Shown in pieces: positions 9,448 through 17,691 of a DNA stretch of 64,000 nucleotides. This stretch comes from Chloracidobacterium validum (GTDB taxonomy: Bacteria; Acidobacteriota; Blastocatellia; Chloracidobacteriales; Chloracidobacteriaceae). The notes under the pieces are model-generated. The model ran no database searches, had not been told where the DNA came from, and worked only from the letters and a program-made list of their open reading frames with translations. Position 1 is the first letter of the stretch. Each line of letters begins with the position of its first letter. Where the stretch lies: NCBI RefSeq assembly GCF_018304825.1, contig NZ_CP072648.1, positions 2,401,501 to 2,465,500 of the forward strand, given 5' to 3'. The position numbers and the translations under genes are program-made.

Positions 9448-9840
9448 ATGATAGACGCCGAGGACAACGTACTCGCGCCAACCTTTGAAGACATCCACCT
9501 CAACTGCGTTGAGTGCAATGCGCCATTTGTCTTCACGGCTGGCGAGCAGCAATTCTTTTTTGACAAGGGCTTGAAAAATCCTCCGAAGCGCTGCAAGCCG
9601 TGCAAAACACGCAAGAACGAGCGCTTCAATCAACTGTTGAGCATGATGGCGACAGATGGCAGTCGCCCGCGCATCCAGGTTGAGGTTGAATGTGCGGAGT
9701 GCGGCATCCAAACCACCGTTCCCTTTTTACCAACCCAGGGCCGGCCAGTGCTGTGTCGAGACTGTTTCGTGCGAGCACAGGTTTCCGCGCCGGTCTGCGC
9801 CAAGCCAATCGTCAAGTATCTGCCGCCAACCGCGGCCTAA
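9448..9840 (+). CDS. Zinc-ribbon domain protein, function unknown
   Basis: A small protein of about 130 residues with two Cys pairs in the N-terminal 50 residues (NCVECNAPF ... RCKPCKTRKNERFNQ). The spacing is that of the CxxC-x(n)-CxxC zinc ribbon found in bacterial proteins followed by a basic helix. A second set (VECAECGIQTTV ... LCRDCFVRA) forms another probable zinc-binding module. I take the ATG at 9448, which has AAGGAG eight bases upstream; the ATG at 9442 is only two bases from that Shine-Dalgarno. The gene stands alone and ends at a strong terminator. A nucleic-acid-binding role is possible but unproven. Confidence 0.8.
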   Translation: MIDAEDNVLAPTFEDIHLNCVECNAPFVFTAGEQQFFFDKGLKNPPKRCKPCKTRKNERFNQLLSMMATDGSRPRIQVEVECAECGIQTTVPFLPTQGRPVLCRDCFVRAQVSAPVCAKPIVKYLPPTAA

Positions 9841-9958
9841 ACCCTTTCGCCATAGAAAAACCAAGAACAAGTAGAGCTGAGGGCAGCCAAACGAACCGGG
9901 TTCAAAAATCATGTCACCCTAGCGAAAGGCCCACACTTTTCCATGACAAAGCCACAAG

Positions 9959-9998
9959 GGCGGTGTCACGGCGCAAAGCCACTGACACCGCCTTTTTT
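9959..9998 (+). terminator. Rho-independent terminator of the zinc-ribbon gene
   Basis: A perfect 10-bp stem (ggcggtgtca / tgacaccgcc, arms 9959-9968 and 9983-9992) is followed directly by six T. It lies about 120 bases after the stop at 9840. Confidence 0.9.
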
Positions 9999-10050
9999 CT
10001 GCTGGCTTGCGGTTTTTCTGCTGGCTTGCGGTTTTTCTGCTGGCTTGCGG
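9994..10050. repeat. Three perfect 19-bp tandem repeats after the terminator
   Basis: The unit tttttctgctggcttgcgg occurs three times without mismatch (9994-10012, 10013-10031, 10032-10050). It starts inside the T-tract of the terminator and lies between the zinc-ribbon gene and the 3' end of the HtrA gene. It does not encode a conserved peptide in a gene frame. Slippage expansion is the simplest explanation. Confidence 0.93.
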
Positions 10051-10100
10051 TTCGGTGAGTCCTTTTGTGGCTTTGGTTTCCAAGCTCGCCAGGTTGGCCG

Positions 10101-11273
10101 TCAGCTTGGTCGCTCCTGGAGCGTTATGTTGACCGTCAGCGATTGTCCGGCACGGATGACAGTAACAGGCACGCTGTCACCAATCTTCTTGTCGCGGAGC
10201 GACCGGTATAAGTCGTCGTTTGACTTGATGGAAACTTCTCCAACTTTGACAATCACATCGCCAACCACAATTTGCGCCCCCCGCTGGACGACCCGATCAC
10301 TTGCGTATAGACCGGCTTGCGCTGCGGGACCACGGGGCGCAATGCCGGTCAGAATCAAGCCTTCACTCACTGGTAAGTTGAGGCGCTGCGCCAGCCGCGC
10401 ATTGAGTTGATAGGTGTTCGTGATGCCCAGCCACGGACGCCGGACACGACCATATTCCAGCAGGTCGGGAATAATCTGCTTGGCGACCTCGACCGGCACG
10501 GCAAAGCCAATCCCAACACTTCCGCCACGCGGCGAGTAAATCGCCGTGTTGATGCCAATCATCTCTCCGGCTGAGTTGAGTAGCGGACCACCAGAGTTAC
10601 CAGGATTGATCGAGGCATCCGTCTGGATGACATTCTCTATCGTGCGCCCATTCTCACTGCGGAGCGGCCGCCCCAGAGCGCTGATGATGCCAGAGGTCAG
10701 GGTCTGGTTCAGCCCAAACGGGTTGCCGATTGCCAGGACTTTCTGCCCGACTCTCAGGTTGCGCGACGAACCAAGCGGCACGACCCGCAAGCGATCGGCC
10801 GGGGCCTGGATGCGAATGATGGCCAGGTCATTGTCAGGATCAGCACCGACCACGGTCGCCGGATAAGACGTGTTGTCGGACAGCGTGACATCCAACCGGC
10901 TCGCGCCTTCGATGACGTGGTAGTTGGTCAAAATATGCCCTTTGGCGTCAATGATCGAACCCGATCCGCTGCCTTGTTGCGGGTACGCCCCAAAGAAGAA
11001 ATCCTCGACGAAAGAGGTCGTGTTGATGTTGACCACGCCGGGACTGACCCGCTCATAAACGGTGATGTTGTTCCGCTCATCCGCGTCTAACTGCTGAGGT
11101 GGCTCGGCGTCTGGCAGCGGGTCGGAGTTGACGGTCGGCGAGACAGCCGGCGGTGACGGCTGGGCATCGAGCCACTTTGCGGTGAAGTAAGCTGCGATGG
11201 TGATCCCACCGCCGCCAAGAACGGACGCGGCAATGACTAGCCAAATAACTTGACGAATCGTCAGGCGAAGCAT
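10101..11273 (-). CDS. HtrA/DegP-type trypsin-like serine protease with PDZ domain
   Basis: An envelope serine protease of the HtrA/DegQ/DegS family, 390 residues. An N-terminal membrane anchor (IWLVIAASVLGGGGITIAAYF) and a Pro-rich linker precede the chymotrypsin fold. The catalytic triad is visible: His in TNYHVIEGA, Asp in DPDNDLAIIRI, Ser in NPGNSGGPLLN. The last 90 or so residues form a single PDZ domain (SEGLILTGIAPRGPAAQAGL). One PDZ domain and an uncleaved anchor resemble DegS or cyanobacterial HhoA-type proteases. The gene ends close to the 19-bp repeats and is followed upstream by an SDR gene in the same orientation, with 34 bases between them. Confidence 0.93.
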   Translation of the reverse strand: MLRLTIRQVIWLVIAASVLGGGGITIAAYFTAKWLDAQPSPPAVSPTVNSDPLPDAEPPQQLDADERNNITVYERVSPGVVNINTTSFVEDFFFGAYPQQGSGSGSIIDAKGHILTNYHVIEGASRLDVTLSDNTSYPATVVGADPDNDLAIIRIQAPADRLRVVPLGSSRNLRVGQKVLAIGNPFGLNQTLTSGIISALGRPLRSENGRTIENVIQTDASINPGNSGGPLLNSAGEMIGINTAIYSPRGGSVGIGFAVPVEVAKQIIPDLLEYGRVRRPWLGITNTYQLNARLAQRLNLPVSEGLILTGIAPRGPAAQAGLYASDRVVQRGAQIVVGDVIVKVGEVSIKSNDDLYRSLRDKKIGDSVPVTVIRAGQSLTVNITLQERPS

Positions 11274-11307
11274 CGTTGAAAGTTATAACCTTTTGATTGC
11301 GAAAGCT

Positions 11308-12135
11308 TTAGACAAAAAAATCGGGCAGCAGGTCTGCCGTTGGATCGACGGCGTAGCGCGTGAAGTCGGTGACCCCCGTCGCCCGCAATACATCTTCATC
11401 AATGAAAAAGTTGCCGGTGCAGTCCCGACTTGACCGGGTGAGAATGGCATGGGCGGCGTCGGCCATGATTTCTGGAGTCCGGCAGCGGCGGATGGTCTCA
11501 TCACCACCAAGCAAATTCTGGACAGCCGCCGTGGCAATTGCCGTGCGCGGCCACAGGGCGTTGACCCCAACGCCTTGATGGCGAAACTCCTCCGCCATGC
11601 CGAGGACGCACATGCTCATGCCGTACTTCGCCATGGTGTAGGCCACATGCGGCGCGAACCACCGCGCTTCCATGTTGAGTGGCGGGGAGATGTTCAGAAT
11701 GTGGGGATTTTCGGACCTCAGCAAGTGTGGGAGCACCGCCTGAGAGCACACAAACGTGCCGCGCGTATTGATCCGATGCATCAGGTCGTAGCGCTTCATT
11801 GGCGTCTGCAAGGTCGGGGTCAAGCTGATGGCACTCGCGTTGTTGATCAAGATATCAATGCCACCGAATGTGTCCACGGTGCGGGCCACGGCGGCGGTAA
11901 CTTGGTTCTCATCTTGAATGTCCACGACGAGTGGTAGCGCCTTGCCACCCGCAGCTTCAACCTCAGCCGCTGCTGTATAGACAGTGCCGGGTAGCTTTGG
12001 GTGTGGCTCGGCTGTTTTGGCCGCAATGGCAATGTTGGCACCATCGCGGGCCGCGCGCAGCGCGATGGCTAGCCCGATACCACGACTGGCACCTGTGATA
12101 AACAATGTTTTTCCGGTCAAACCCGTAGGCGTCAT
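11308..12135 (-). CDS. SDR-family oxidoreductase, HSDL2-like
   Basis: A 275-residue short-chain dehydrogenase. The Rossmann motif TGASRGIGLAIA is near residue 14, NNAS near residue 97, and the catalytic Ser/Tyr/Lys are in ISPPLN and YTMAKYGMSM. The run NALWPRTAIATAAVQNLLGG is typical of hydroxysteroid-dehydrogenase-like protein 2 (HSDL2). The C-terminal SCP2 lipid-transfer domain of animal HSDL2 is absent, as in most bacterial forms. The substrate is unknown; fatty-acyl or steroid-like alcohols are suggested only by the family. It may be cotranscribed with the HtrA gene downstream. Confidence 0.88.
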   Translation of the reverse strand: MTPTGLTGKTLFITGASRGIGLAIALRAARDGANIAIAAKTAEPHPKLPGTVYTAAAEVEAAGGKALPLVVDIQDENQVTAAVARTVDTFGGIDILINNASAISLTPTLQTPMKRYDLMHRINTRGTFVCSQAVLPHLLRSENPHILNISPPLNMEARWFAPHVAYTMAKYGMSMCVLGMAEEFRHQGVGVNALWPRTAIATAAVQNLLGGDETIRRCRTPEIMADAAHAILTRSSRDCTGNFFIDEDVLRATGVTDFTRYAVDPTADLLPDFFV

Positions 12136-12336
12136 TTGGTTACCTTACTTGAACGTGGTTTTGTCTGTGGAGCACTCAGTTACCTAGCAACTGGCCGGTT
12201 TTTCAACCGGTTGACTTTTTCTTGTAGCATAAGCGTCCACAAAAAAGGTCTTCTTTCACACAATGCCAAGTGTGGTAGCATGATTGACAAAGCGTCCCAC
12301 GTCTAACTTTTTGAAAGTGATTTGGAGGATGCCATC

Positions 12337-12459
12337 ATGGAAGACATCAGCAAAGTAGCTTGGGCTTGGTTTGGCGTGCTGCTCGCCATCTGCATCATTG
12401 GCGCGTTTGGTAACTACATACCAAAGCTTTTCGTCAAGATGCTTATGTTCCTCAGTTGA
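12337..12459 (+). CDS. 40-residue single-pass membrane peptide
   Basis: A short frame begins with ATG at 12337, eight bases after a perfect GGAGG, and encodes 40 residues. It starts MEDISKVAWAWFGVLLAIC, continues as one hydrophobic helix to GAFGNYIP, and ends in a short amphipathic tail with Lys residues. An independent rho-independent terminator follows at 12543, so it looks like its own transcription unit. I recognise no family. Its size and topology fit a small subunit or assembly factor of a membrane complex. It lies directly upstream of the phytol-kinase-type fusion. Confidence 0.6.
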   Translation: MEDISKVAWAWFGVLLAICIIGAFGNYIPKLFVKMLMFLS

Positions 12460-12542
12460 GGAGTCAGGTGAGGAGGTCGAGCCTTTTCTACCATCCCCCA
12501 CCCAAAACAGTTTGCCCAGCAAGGCACAGGTTCAGTAGGTTG

Positions 12543-12576
12543 AAGGCAGGCGGCACAGGCGTCCCCTGCCTTTTTC
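12543..12576 (+). terminator. Rho-independent terminator after the 40-residue peptide gene
   Basis: An 8-bp stem (aaggcagg at 12543-12550, cctgcctt at 12565-12572) runs into a T-rich tract (12571-12575). It lies between the small membrane-peptide gene and the following kinase gene, so the two are probably not one simple operon. Confidence 0.7.
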
Positions 12577-12596
12577 CTTTGAAGTGAGTGCGCGTG

Positions 12597-13952
12597 ATGG
12601 AAGTTTTTGACCATCCTTGGCGCGCGGCGTCGTTGGCCGGCGTAGCGGACAGCTCGGAGATGCGTCGGCGACTGGTGCATGTCGGCATGGGACTTTTTGC
12701 GCTAGTCGTCGTTTCGTTCTGGCAGACGCTCCTGATGGGGCTATCGGGACTCGCCCTAGCCTGGGTGCTGCCCAAGTGGATGCCCAGCCTGCTTCGCTCT
12801 CATGAGCAAGCAAAGGGCTATTCAGTCGGTGTGATTGCCTATCCGGCCGCTGTGGTCGTTTTGACATTACTCTTTCCCAATGATTTGTGGATTGTCGCGG
12901 GTGGGTGGGCAATGATGGCCTACGGAGACGGTATGGCCGTTGTTTGCGGGCAAGGCATCCGCGGCCCCCGTCTGGGGTGGAATCCACGTAAGAGTCTTTT
13001 TGGAACCCTGGGGTTCATCCTCTTTGGGTGGCTTGGCACATTGGCCACGGTTCTCGTGGTCGGGGGGTATCCCTTTACCCCATTGGGACTGGCGGTGGTC
13101 ATTTTGGTGGCGGCCATCGTTGCCGCACTGCTTGAATCACTTCCGTATGATATTTGCGACAATCCACTGGTCGCCGGCGCGGCAGCCCTAGTCTTTTTCC
13201 TGGCAGCGCAAGTTGATCTGAACGCCTGGCAAGCAGCACAGGCTGGTGTCCTGTCCCGAATGCCCACGGCACTCCTGCTCGCCGTCTCACTCGGCGTCAT
13301 TGCCAGCGCAACCAAATCGGTAGATTGGTCTGGCGTCATCACTGGCGTGATCTTTGCATTTGCCCTTTATGCCGGGCTTGGTTGGCCGGGTGTCGCTGGA
13401 CTGATGGCTTTTTTTATCGTTGGGACAGTGTCCTCGAAGATTGGCTACGAGAAAAAGCGGGCCAAGAAGGTCGCTCAGGCGAAGCGAACTTGGCGCAACG
13501 CTGTCGCTAATGCTGGGGTTGCCGCCCTGTGTGCGCCACTTGCCGTGCTGACACCGCATACGGAGCTGTTCACCATAGCCGCGCTGGGTTCATTTGCGGC
13601 AGCGGCCTCGGACACCGTGGCCGGTGAGCTTGGCCGAGCCTACGGCGGCACGCCCTACAGCATCCTTACCTTTCGTCCGGCTCAGATTGGTGATAACGGC
13701 GCGGTCTCGATCCTTGGACTTGTGGCCGGGCTGGTCACGGCACTTGGCTTTGGCACATTGGCTTGCCTGATGGCAGACGCCAACCTATGCCGCGCCCTCT
13801 GGTGTATTACGATTGGTGGCATGGGTGGCAATCTCGTGGATAGCCTGCTTGGCGCGACAGCCGAAAACGCCGGTTATCTCGACAACGAGGCCGTCAACGT
13901 TGCCTGCACCCTCGCTGGTGCGGCCCTTGCTGTTTTTCTGTTCACATTGTAG
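12597..13952 (+). CDS. Fused phytol kinase (VTE5-like) and DUF92/phytyl-phosphate kinase (VTE6-like) membrane protein
   Basis: A polytopic membrane protein of about 451 residues made of two families. The N-terminal 200 residues resemble the phytol/dolichol kinase and CdsA-like group: RRRLVHVGMGLFAL at the start, GDGMAVVCGQ, KSLFGTLGF and the LPYDICDNPLV signature of CTP-dependent polyprenol kinases. The C-terminal half is DUF92 (VTE6/TMEM19): WSGVITGVIFAFALY, SSKIGYEKK, ASDTVAGELGRAYGG and MGGNLVDSLLGATAEN. In plants and cyanobacteria VTE5 makes phytyl phosphate and VTE6 makes phytyl diphosphate, so one chain may carry out both steps. The substrate is inferred. I use the ATG at 12597; a GTG at 12588 is possible. 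Confidence 0.85.
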   Translation: MEVFDHPWRAASLAGVADSSEMRRRLVHVGMGLFALVVVSFWQTLLMGLSGLALAWVLPKWMPSLLRSHEQAKGYSVGVIAYPAAVVVLTLLFPNDLWIVAGGWAMMAYGDGMAVVCGQGIRGPRLGWNPRKSLFGTLGFILFGWLGTLATVLVVGGYPFTPLGLAVVILVAAIVAALLESLPYDICDNPLVAGAAALVFFLAAQVDLNAWQAAQAGVLSRMPTALLLAVSLGVIASATKSVDWSGVITGVIFAFALYAGLGWPGVAGLMAFFIVGTVSSKIGYEKKRAKKVAQAKRTWRNAVANAGVAALCAPLAVLTPHTELFTIAALGSFAAAASDTVAGELGRAYGGTPYSILTFRPAQIGDNGAVSILGLVAGLVTALGFGTLACLMADANLCRALWCITIGGMGGNLVDSLLGATAENAGYLDNEAVNVACTLAGAALAVFLFTL

Positions 13953-14005
13953 AAACTAAAGCCAACACTGGTATTTCTCCTAGCAAAAGCGCAGGGGCGG
14001 CGAGC

Positions 14006-15940
14006 ATGACGCTTCTCAAAAATCAGTACCGGCTGCTCCAAGAACTTGGCAGTGGCGCGTTTGGTAAAACGTACTTAGCGGAGGATACCCATTCTCCATC
14101 GAACCGGCGCTGCGTCATCAAGCATCTGACGTGGAACCATGACCCACAGATGGCCCCAGCAGTGCGCGAGCGGTTCAAACGCGAAGCGGCACTCCTGGAA
14201 ATGCTAGGGCGTGGCTCGCAGGGCAGTATCCCGGAGTTGTATGCCTACTTCATTGAGGGCGAACAGTATTATCTCGTTCAGGAGTGGATTGACGGTGAGA
14301 CGCTCACGCAAAAACTTCGCCGGGAAGGCCCCCAGTCTGAAGCCGCCATTGTGAGCATCCTGTTGGGAGCATTGCGGGCAATTGACTACATTCACACGCG
14401 CCCGAACCCAATCATTCACCGTGACATCAAACCGGACAACATCATGCTGCGCCGTGCCAATGGACAGCCTGTTCTCATTGATTTTGGCGTTGTTAAGGAA
14501 GTGACGCAGGTGGATGGCAGTGGGTCGGGAGCCAATACCATCATGGCTGGTACAAGTGGCTACATGCCACTGGAACAGGCGGCCGGGCGACCAACGCTGG
14601 CCAGTGACATCTACGCCCTTGGTATGACCGCCATCACCCTGGCCACCGGACGCTCTCCGCGTGAGCTGGTTGACCCGCTCAGTGGCGAAGCGAACTGGCG
14701 GCCGGCCGCCCCACAAATTTCTCCAGCGCTGGCTGCCACCCTCGATATTGCTGTCCGACGCAATGACCGCGAACGCTTTCAGACGGCACGTGATTTTGCC
14801 GTGGCTCTTCAGAGCGTGATTGGCAACGCTAACGGACTGAGTGCGCCTACGGCCGCCGCACTAGTCAATCCGTCTGCCAATCAGGCAGGTGCGCTGCCAC
14901 AGGCCACGCTGTCGCCCATGCCTTCCCCAGCCCCCTTACACCCCATACCATCTGCCATCTCCAATCCACCCACATCCCCGACACCAGGGAGCGGCGTGAC
15001 AGCCATCATCAACCAGATTCAGGCACAGCACAGCCAGTCCCAGCATAAGCAGAAGGAGTCATCAAATGTGATTCTGCCGCTGCTCAGCATCGGACTTGCG
15101 CTGATTCTGCTCACGGCGGCCGGCATCACGTTCTGGTGGGTCATCGCGCCATCGTCCGGCTATCGCTCAAGTGCCGCTAGGTCAACAGACCCAAAACCGA
15201 CCGACCCCAAGCCGCAACCACCAGACAGAGAAGTGCCGTCACCGCCGCAGCCAACACCGCCGCCGGGCATGGTTTTCATTCTAGGCGGTGACTTTCGCAT
15301 GGGGAGTGACCAAGCAGAAGACCCAGCCGAAACCCCGGCCCACCGCGTTACTGTTGCGCCATTTTTTCTTGATAAGCACGAAGTCACCAACATTGAATAT
15401 GAGGCGTTCATCCGGGCGACTGGACACCCTGCGCCACCGGATTGGGTAGATAGGAACTATCCAGCCGGCACGGCAAACTATCCGGTCAGCAATGTTTCCT
15501 GGGACGATGCCCGCGCCTATGCGGCCTGGGCCGGCAAGCGGCTGCCAAGTGAAGTCGAATGGGAGTTTGCAGCGCGCGGCACCGCTGGCCGCCAGTATCC
15601 GTGGGGAAATCAGTTTGACGCACGCTGTCTCAACTCAGCCGAGACGAAGATTGGACGCACCAAAGCAGTTGGGAATTTTCCATCGGGTGCCACTCCAGAG
15701 GGGGTCCTCGATCTAGCGGGCAACGTCGCCGAGTGGACTGCATCGGATGATAGTCCGTACCCAGGAAGCGTCGTTAAGCCAGTTGCCAACACCAAGATTG
15801 TCCGGGGCGGTGGGTTCTCACTTCCGCGCAAGTATGCCTCCACAACAAAGCGGACTCAGGTGCCCCCTGAGACACGCGATCCGGCACTCGGCTTTCGCTG
15901 TGCCAAAGACATTCCAACAACACCAAACCGTCGTCCATAA
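14006..15940 (+). CDS. Ser/Thr protein kinase with transmembrane segment and C-terminal FGE/sulfatase-modifying-factor domain
   Basis: A 644-residue membrane-anchored signalling protein. Residues 8-270 form a Hanks-type kinase: Gly loop GSGAFGKTY, catalytic Lys in CVIKHL, HRDIKPDN, DFG in LIDFGVV, and APE-like MPLEQA. A Pro/Ser-rich linker leads to one membrane helix (about 355-378). From about 422 an FGE-sulfatase (SUMF1) domain follows: GGDFRMGSDQAEDP, FFLDKHEVTN, NVSWDDARAYAAWAGKRLP, LAGNVAEWTA and the end GFRCAKD. The kinase lies inside and the FGE-like domain in the periplasm, as in Pkn1-type proteins. The latter is probably a ligand-binding fold. A second gene with this domain follows 22 bases later. 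Confidence 0.92.
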   Translation: MTLLKNQYRLLQELGSGAFGKTYLAEDTHSPSNRRCVIKHLTWNHDPQMAPAVRERFKREAALLEMLGRGSQGSIPELYAYFIEGEQYYLVQEWIDGETLTQKLRREGPQSEAAIVSILLGALRAIDYIHTRPNPIIHRDIKPDNIMLRRANGQPVLIDFGVVKEVTQVDGSGSGANTIMAGTSGYMPLEQAAGRPTLASDIYALGMTAITLATGRSPRELVDPLSGEANWRPAAPQISPALAATLDIAVRRNDRERFQTARDFAVALQSVIGNANGLSAPTAAALVNPSANQAGALPQATLSPMPSPAPLHPIPSAISNPPTSPTPGSGVTAIINQIQAQHSQSQHKQKESSNVILPLLSIGLALILLTAAGITFWWVIAPSSGYRSSAARSTDPKPTDPKPQPPDREVPSPPQPTPPPGMVFILGGDFRMGSDQAEDPAETPAHRVTVAPFFLDKHEVTNIEYEAFIRATGHPAPPDWVDRNYPAGTANYPVSNVSWDDARAYAAWAGKRLPSEVEWEFAARGTAGRQYPWGNQFDARCLNSAETKIGRTKAVGNFPSGATPEGVLDLAGNVAEWTASDDSPYPGSVVKPVANTKIVRGGGFSLPRKYASTTKRTQVPPETRDPALGFRCAKDIPTTPNRRP

Positions 15941-15962
15941 CCATTTCGGTAATGTTGACGTT

Positions 15963-16727
15963 ATGCTGGTTTCACGACTTTTCAACAGTAGCGCCTGGGT
16001 TCTGACACTTAGCGTGTGGCTCACACCGTATAGCTTCGGGCAGGACAACCCTTTCAAAAAAGAGCCTTCCAAGCCAGAAGCGCCCAAGCGAGAGTCGGGG
16101 CGCCGTCAACCTGTCCGACGCGAACCCACGCCCCGCCCAACGCTCCCCCAGCCGACGCCAGCGCCTCAGCCATCAACGGCACTGACCCCGTTTGTCAACT
16201 TGGTGGGAATCGAAATGATCCCGGTCCGCTACGGTGGGAGGGACATGTATTTCAGCAAATACGAAGTTACCCAGGAACAGTGGCAGGCGGTCATGGGCAA
16301 CAATCCGAGCTTCCACAAAGGCAGTGACCTCCCGGTCAGCAAAGTCTCCTTTGAAGATGTTGCCAAGTTCATCGAGACCCTCAACCAGTTGGAGCGTGGA
16401 AAACCACTGCGTTACCGCTTGCCGACGGTTGAGGAATGGGACGCTGCCGCGCGCGGTAACGGAGCGCTCAACCTGGAAGCCGAAGGCTGGTACAACCGCA
16501 ATTCGGGCGGACGCCCGCAACCTGTTGGACGTAAACGGCCAAATGCATTTGGCCTCTACGACATGGCCGGCAATGTCTGGGAATGGTGCGCCGGCAGCTT
16601 CGTGCGTGGCGGTGCGTATGACAGTCCATCCGAACGCTGCGGCGCCGGCATGGGCTATAAAGAAGCACCCCAGGGGCGCGACAGTAACATTGGCTTTCGG
16701 GTGGTTGCCACGCCGATTGGTCAGTAA
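15963..16727 (+). CDS. Secreted FGE/sulfatase-modifying-factor domain protein
   Basis: A protein of about 254 residues with an N-terminal signal peptide (SAWVLTLSVWLTPYSFGQ), a Lys/Pro/Arg-rich linker to about residue 75, and a compact FGE-type domain. The domain shows YFSKYEVTQEQWQAVMGNN, PVSKVSFEDVAKFIETLN, YRLPTVEEWDAAARG, GLYDMAGNVWEWCAG and GFRVVA. It is shorter than true formylglycine-generating enzymes and lacks a clear catalytic Cys pair. It follows the FGE-domain kinase in the same direction with 22 bases between them and ends at a terminator, so the two are probably cotranscribed. I use the ATG at 15963; the open frame extends further upstream inside the kinase gene. Confidence 0.85.
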   Translation: MLVSRLFNSSAWVLTLSVWLTPYSFGQDNPFKKEPSKPEAPKRESGRRQPVRREPTPRPTLPQPTPAPQPSTALTPFVNLVGIEMIPVRYGGRDMYFSKYEVTQEQWQAVMGNNPSFHKGSDLPVSKVSFEDVAKFIETLNQLERGKPLRYRLPTVEEWDAAARGNGALNLEAEGWYNRNSGGRPQPVGRKRPNAFGLYDMAGNVWEWCAGSFVRGGAYDSPSERCGAGMGYKEAPQGRDSNIGFRVVATPIGQ

Positions 16728-16753
16728 TGTTTAGCGATGCGCTCACGTACGCC

Positions 16754-16783
16754 CTTGAGTGTTGTTCACCCTCAAGTTTTTTT
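16754..16783 (+). terminator. Rho-independent terminator of the kinase/FGE unit
   Basis: An imperfect stem (cttgag / ctcaag plus further pairs) at 16754-16776 is followed by seven T. It overlaps the last codons of the convergent thymidylate-kinase-like gene. Confidence 0.7.
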
Positions 16784-17638
16784 CACGGTCTTGCGCTTGG
16801 CAGCAGGCGCTTTGTGGTTCGTCGAGGTAGCGGACTCAGTCTGCGACAATCGGGCAAACTCTTCCCGGCGACCTTCGACGTCGTCCGTGTCGGCTGGCGT
16901 CGGTAGCAGCGGAGCCGCGGATGTTGGCAGAACGGCGTTCACGACCGGCGCTGTTTTAGGGAGAACCTTCTGAATCTTGCGCTGCAACACGCTGAAGACC
17001 TTATTGACAGTCTGCGTGGCATCCACAGTTTCAAAGCCATGCTGCCGCGCCAGTTGGTCAAAGGTCGCCAGCAAGCGGGTTTGGTACTGCACAAAGCAGT
17101 CGTACATGTCATCGCCAGGGAGAAAGTCCATCCCGGATTCCCAGTAATCAAAACCGGTACTCGTCAGGACGCGCGGGATGAGATGCGACAGATCTATTTT
17201 CAGATAAAAGACTGCATCGGGTTTGAGGGCGAAGCCATAGACGCTCTGAATCCATTCGGACGAGGCTCCGCGCACAATCGCGCGTGCCATCAATGAATAC
17301 ACATAGCGGTCAGTCAAAACAATGAAGCCGGCCCGCAGCGCCGGTATCATCTGGTTTTCCAAGCGGTCGGCCAGGTCGGTCGCGTAGAACAAGTCCATGG
17401 TCTTGGCGCCCAGCGTGTGACCTTCCTTGGCCTTTTTCAGGCCACGTCCAGCAAGCAGCGAACGGGTCAGCCCGGTATCCAGCACGGCAAAGCCAGAAGA
17501 TTCAAGCCAAGTCTTGAGCAAAGCGATCTGGGTTGAACGCCCAACGCCGTCCGTACCCTCGAGGACGATAAGGCGTCCGGGGAGGGTCTTTTCTTGAAAG
17601 CCGGGCAGTCCAGCGCCAAAGAACTGAATTTTAGTCAT
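16772..17638 (-). CDS. Thymidylate-kinase-like protein with altered P-loop (Lys to Arg)
   Basis: A 288-residue P-loop protein of the dTMP kinase family. The Walker A region reads LEGTDGVGRSTQ, so the usual GKST lysine is Arg. The DR(Y/H) motif is kept (LTDRYVYSLMAR), as is ATDLADRLE. The first 210 residues align with the neighbouring gene, which has an intact GSGKST. The last 75 residues are a Pro/Ala/Lys-rich tail not seen in the paralogue. It lies downstream of cysE and the second kinase-like gene in one minus-strand run, with a GGAG before its ATG. Loss of the P-loop Lys suggests weak or no nucleotide kinase activity; a regulatory or partner role is inference. Confidence 0.85.
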   Translation of the reverse strand: MTKIQFFGAGLPGFQEKTLPGRLIVLEGTDGVGRSTQIALLKTWLESSGFAVLDTGLTRSLLAGRGLKKAKEGHTLGAKTMDLFYATDLADRLENQMIPALRAGFIVLTDRYVYSLMARAIVRGASSEWIQSVYGFALKPDAVFYLKIDLSHLIPRVLTSTGFDYWESGMDFLPGDDMYDCFVQYQTRLLATFDQLARQHGFETVDATQTVNKVFSVLQRKIQKVLPKTAPVVNAVLPTSAAPLLPTPADTDDVEGRREEFARLSQTESATSTNHKAPAAKRKTVKKT

Positions 17639-17691
17639 GGAAATACTCCAGGTTAGCCACCGTTGCGGTGAGCAAGCTTGTCACGAGCCGA

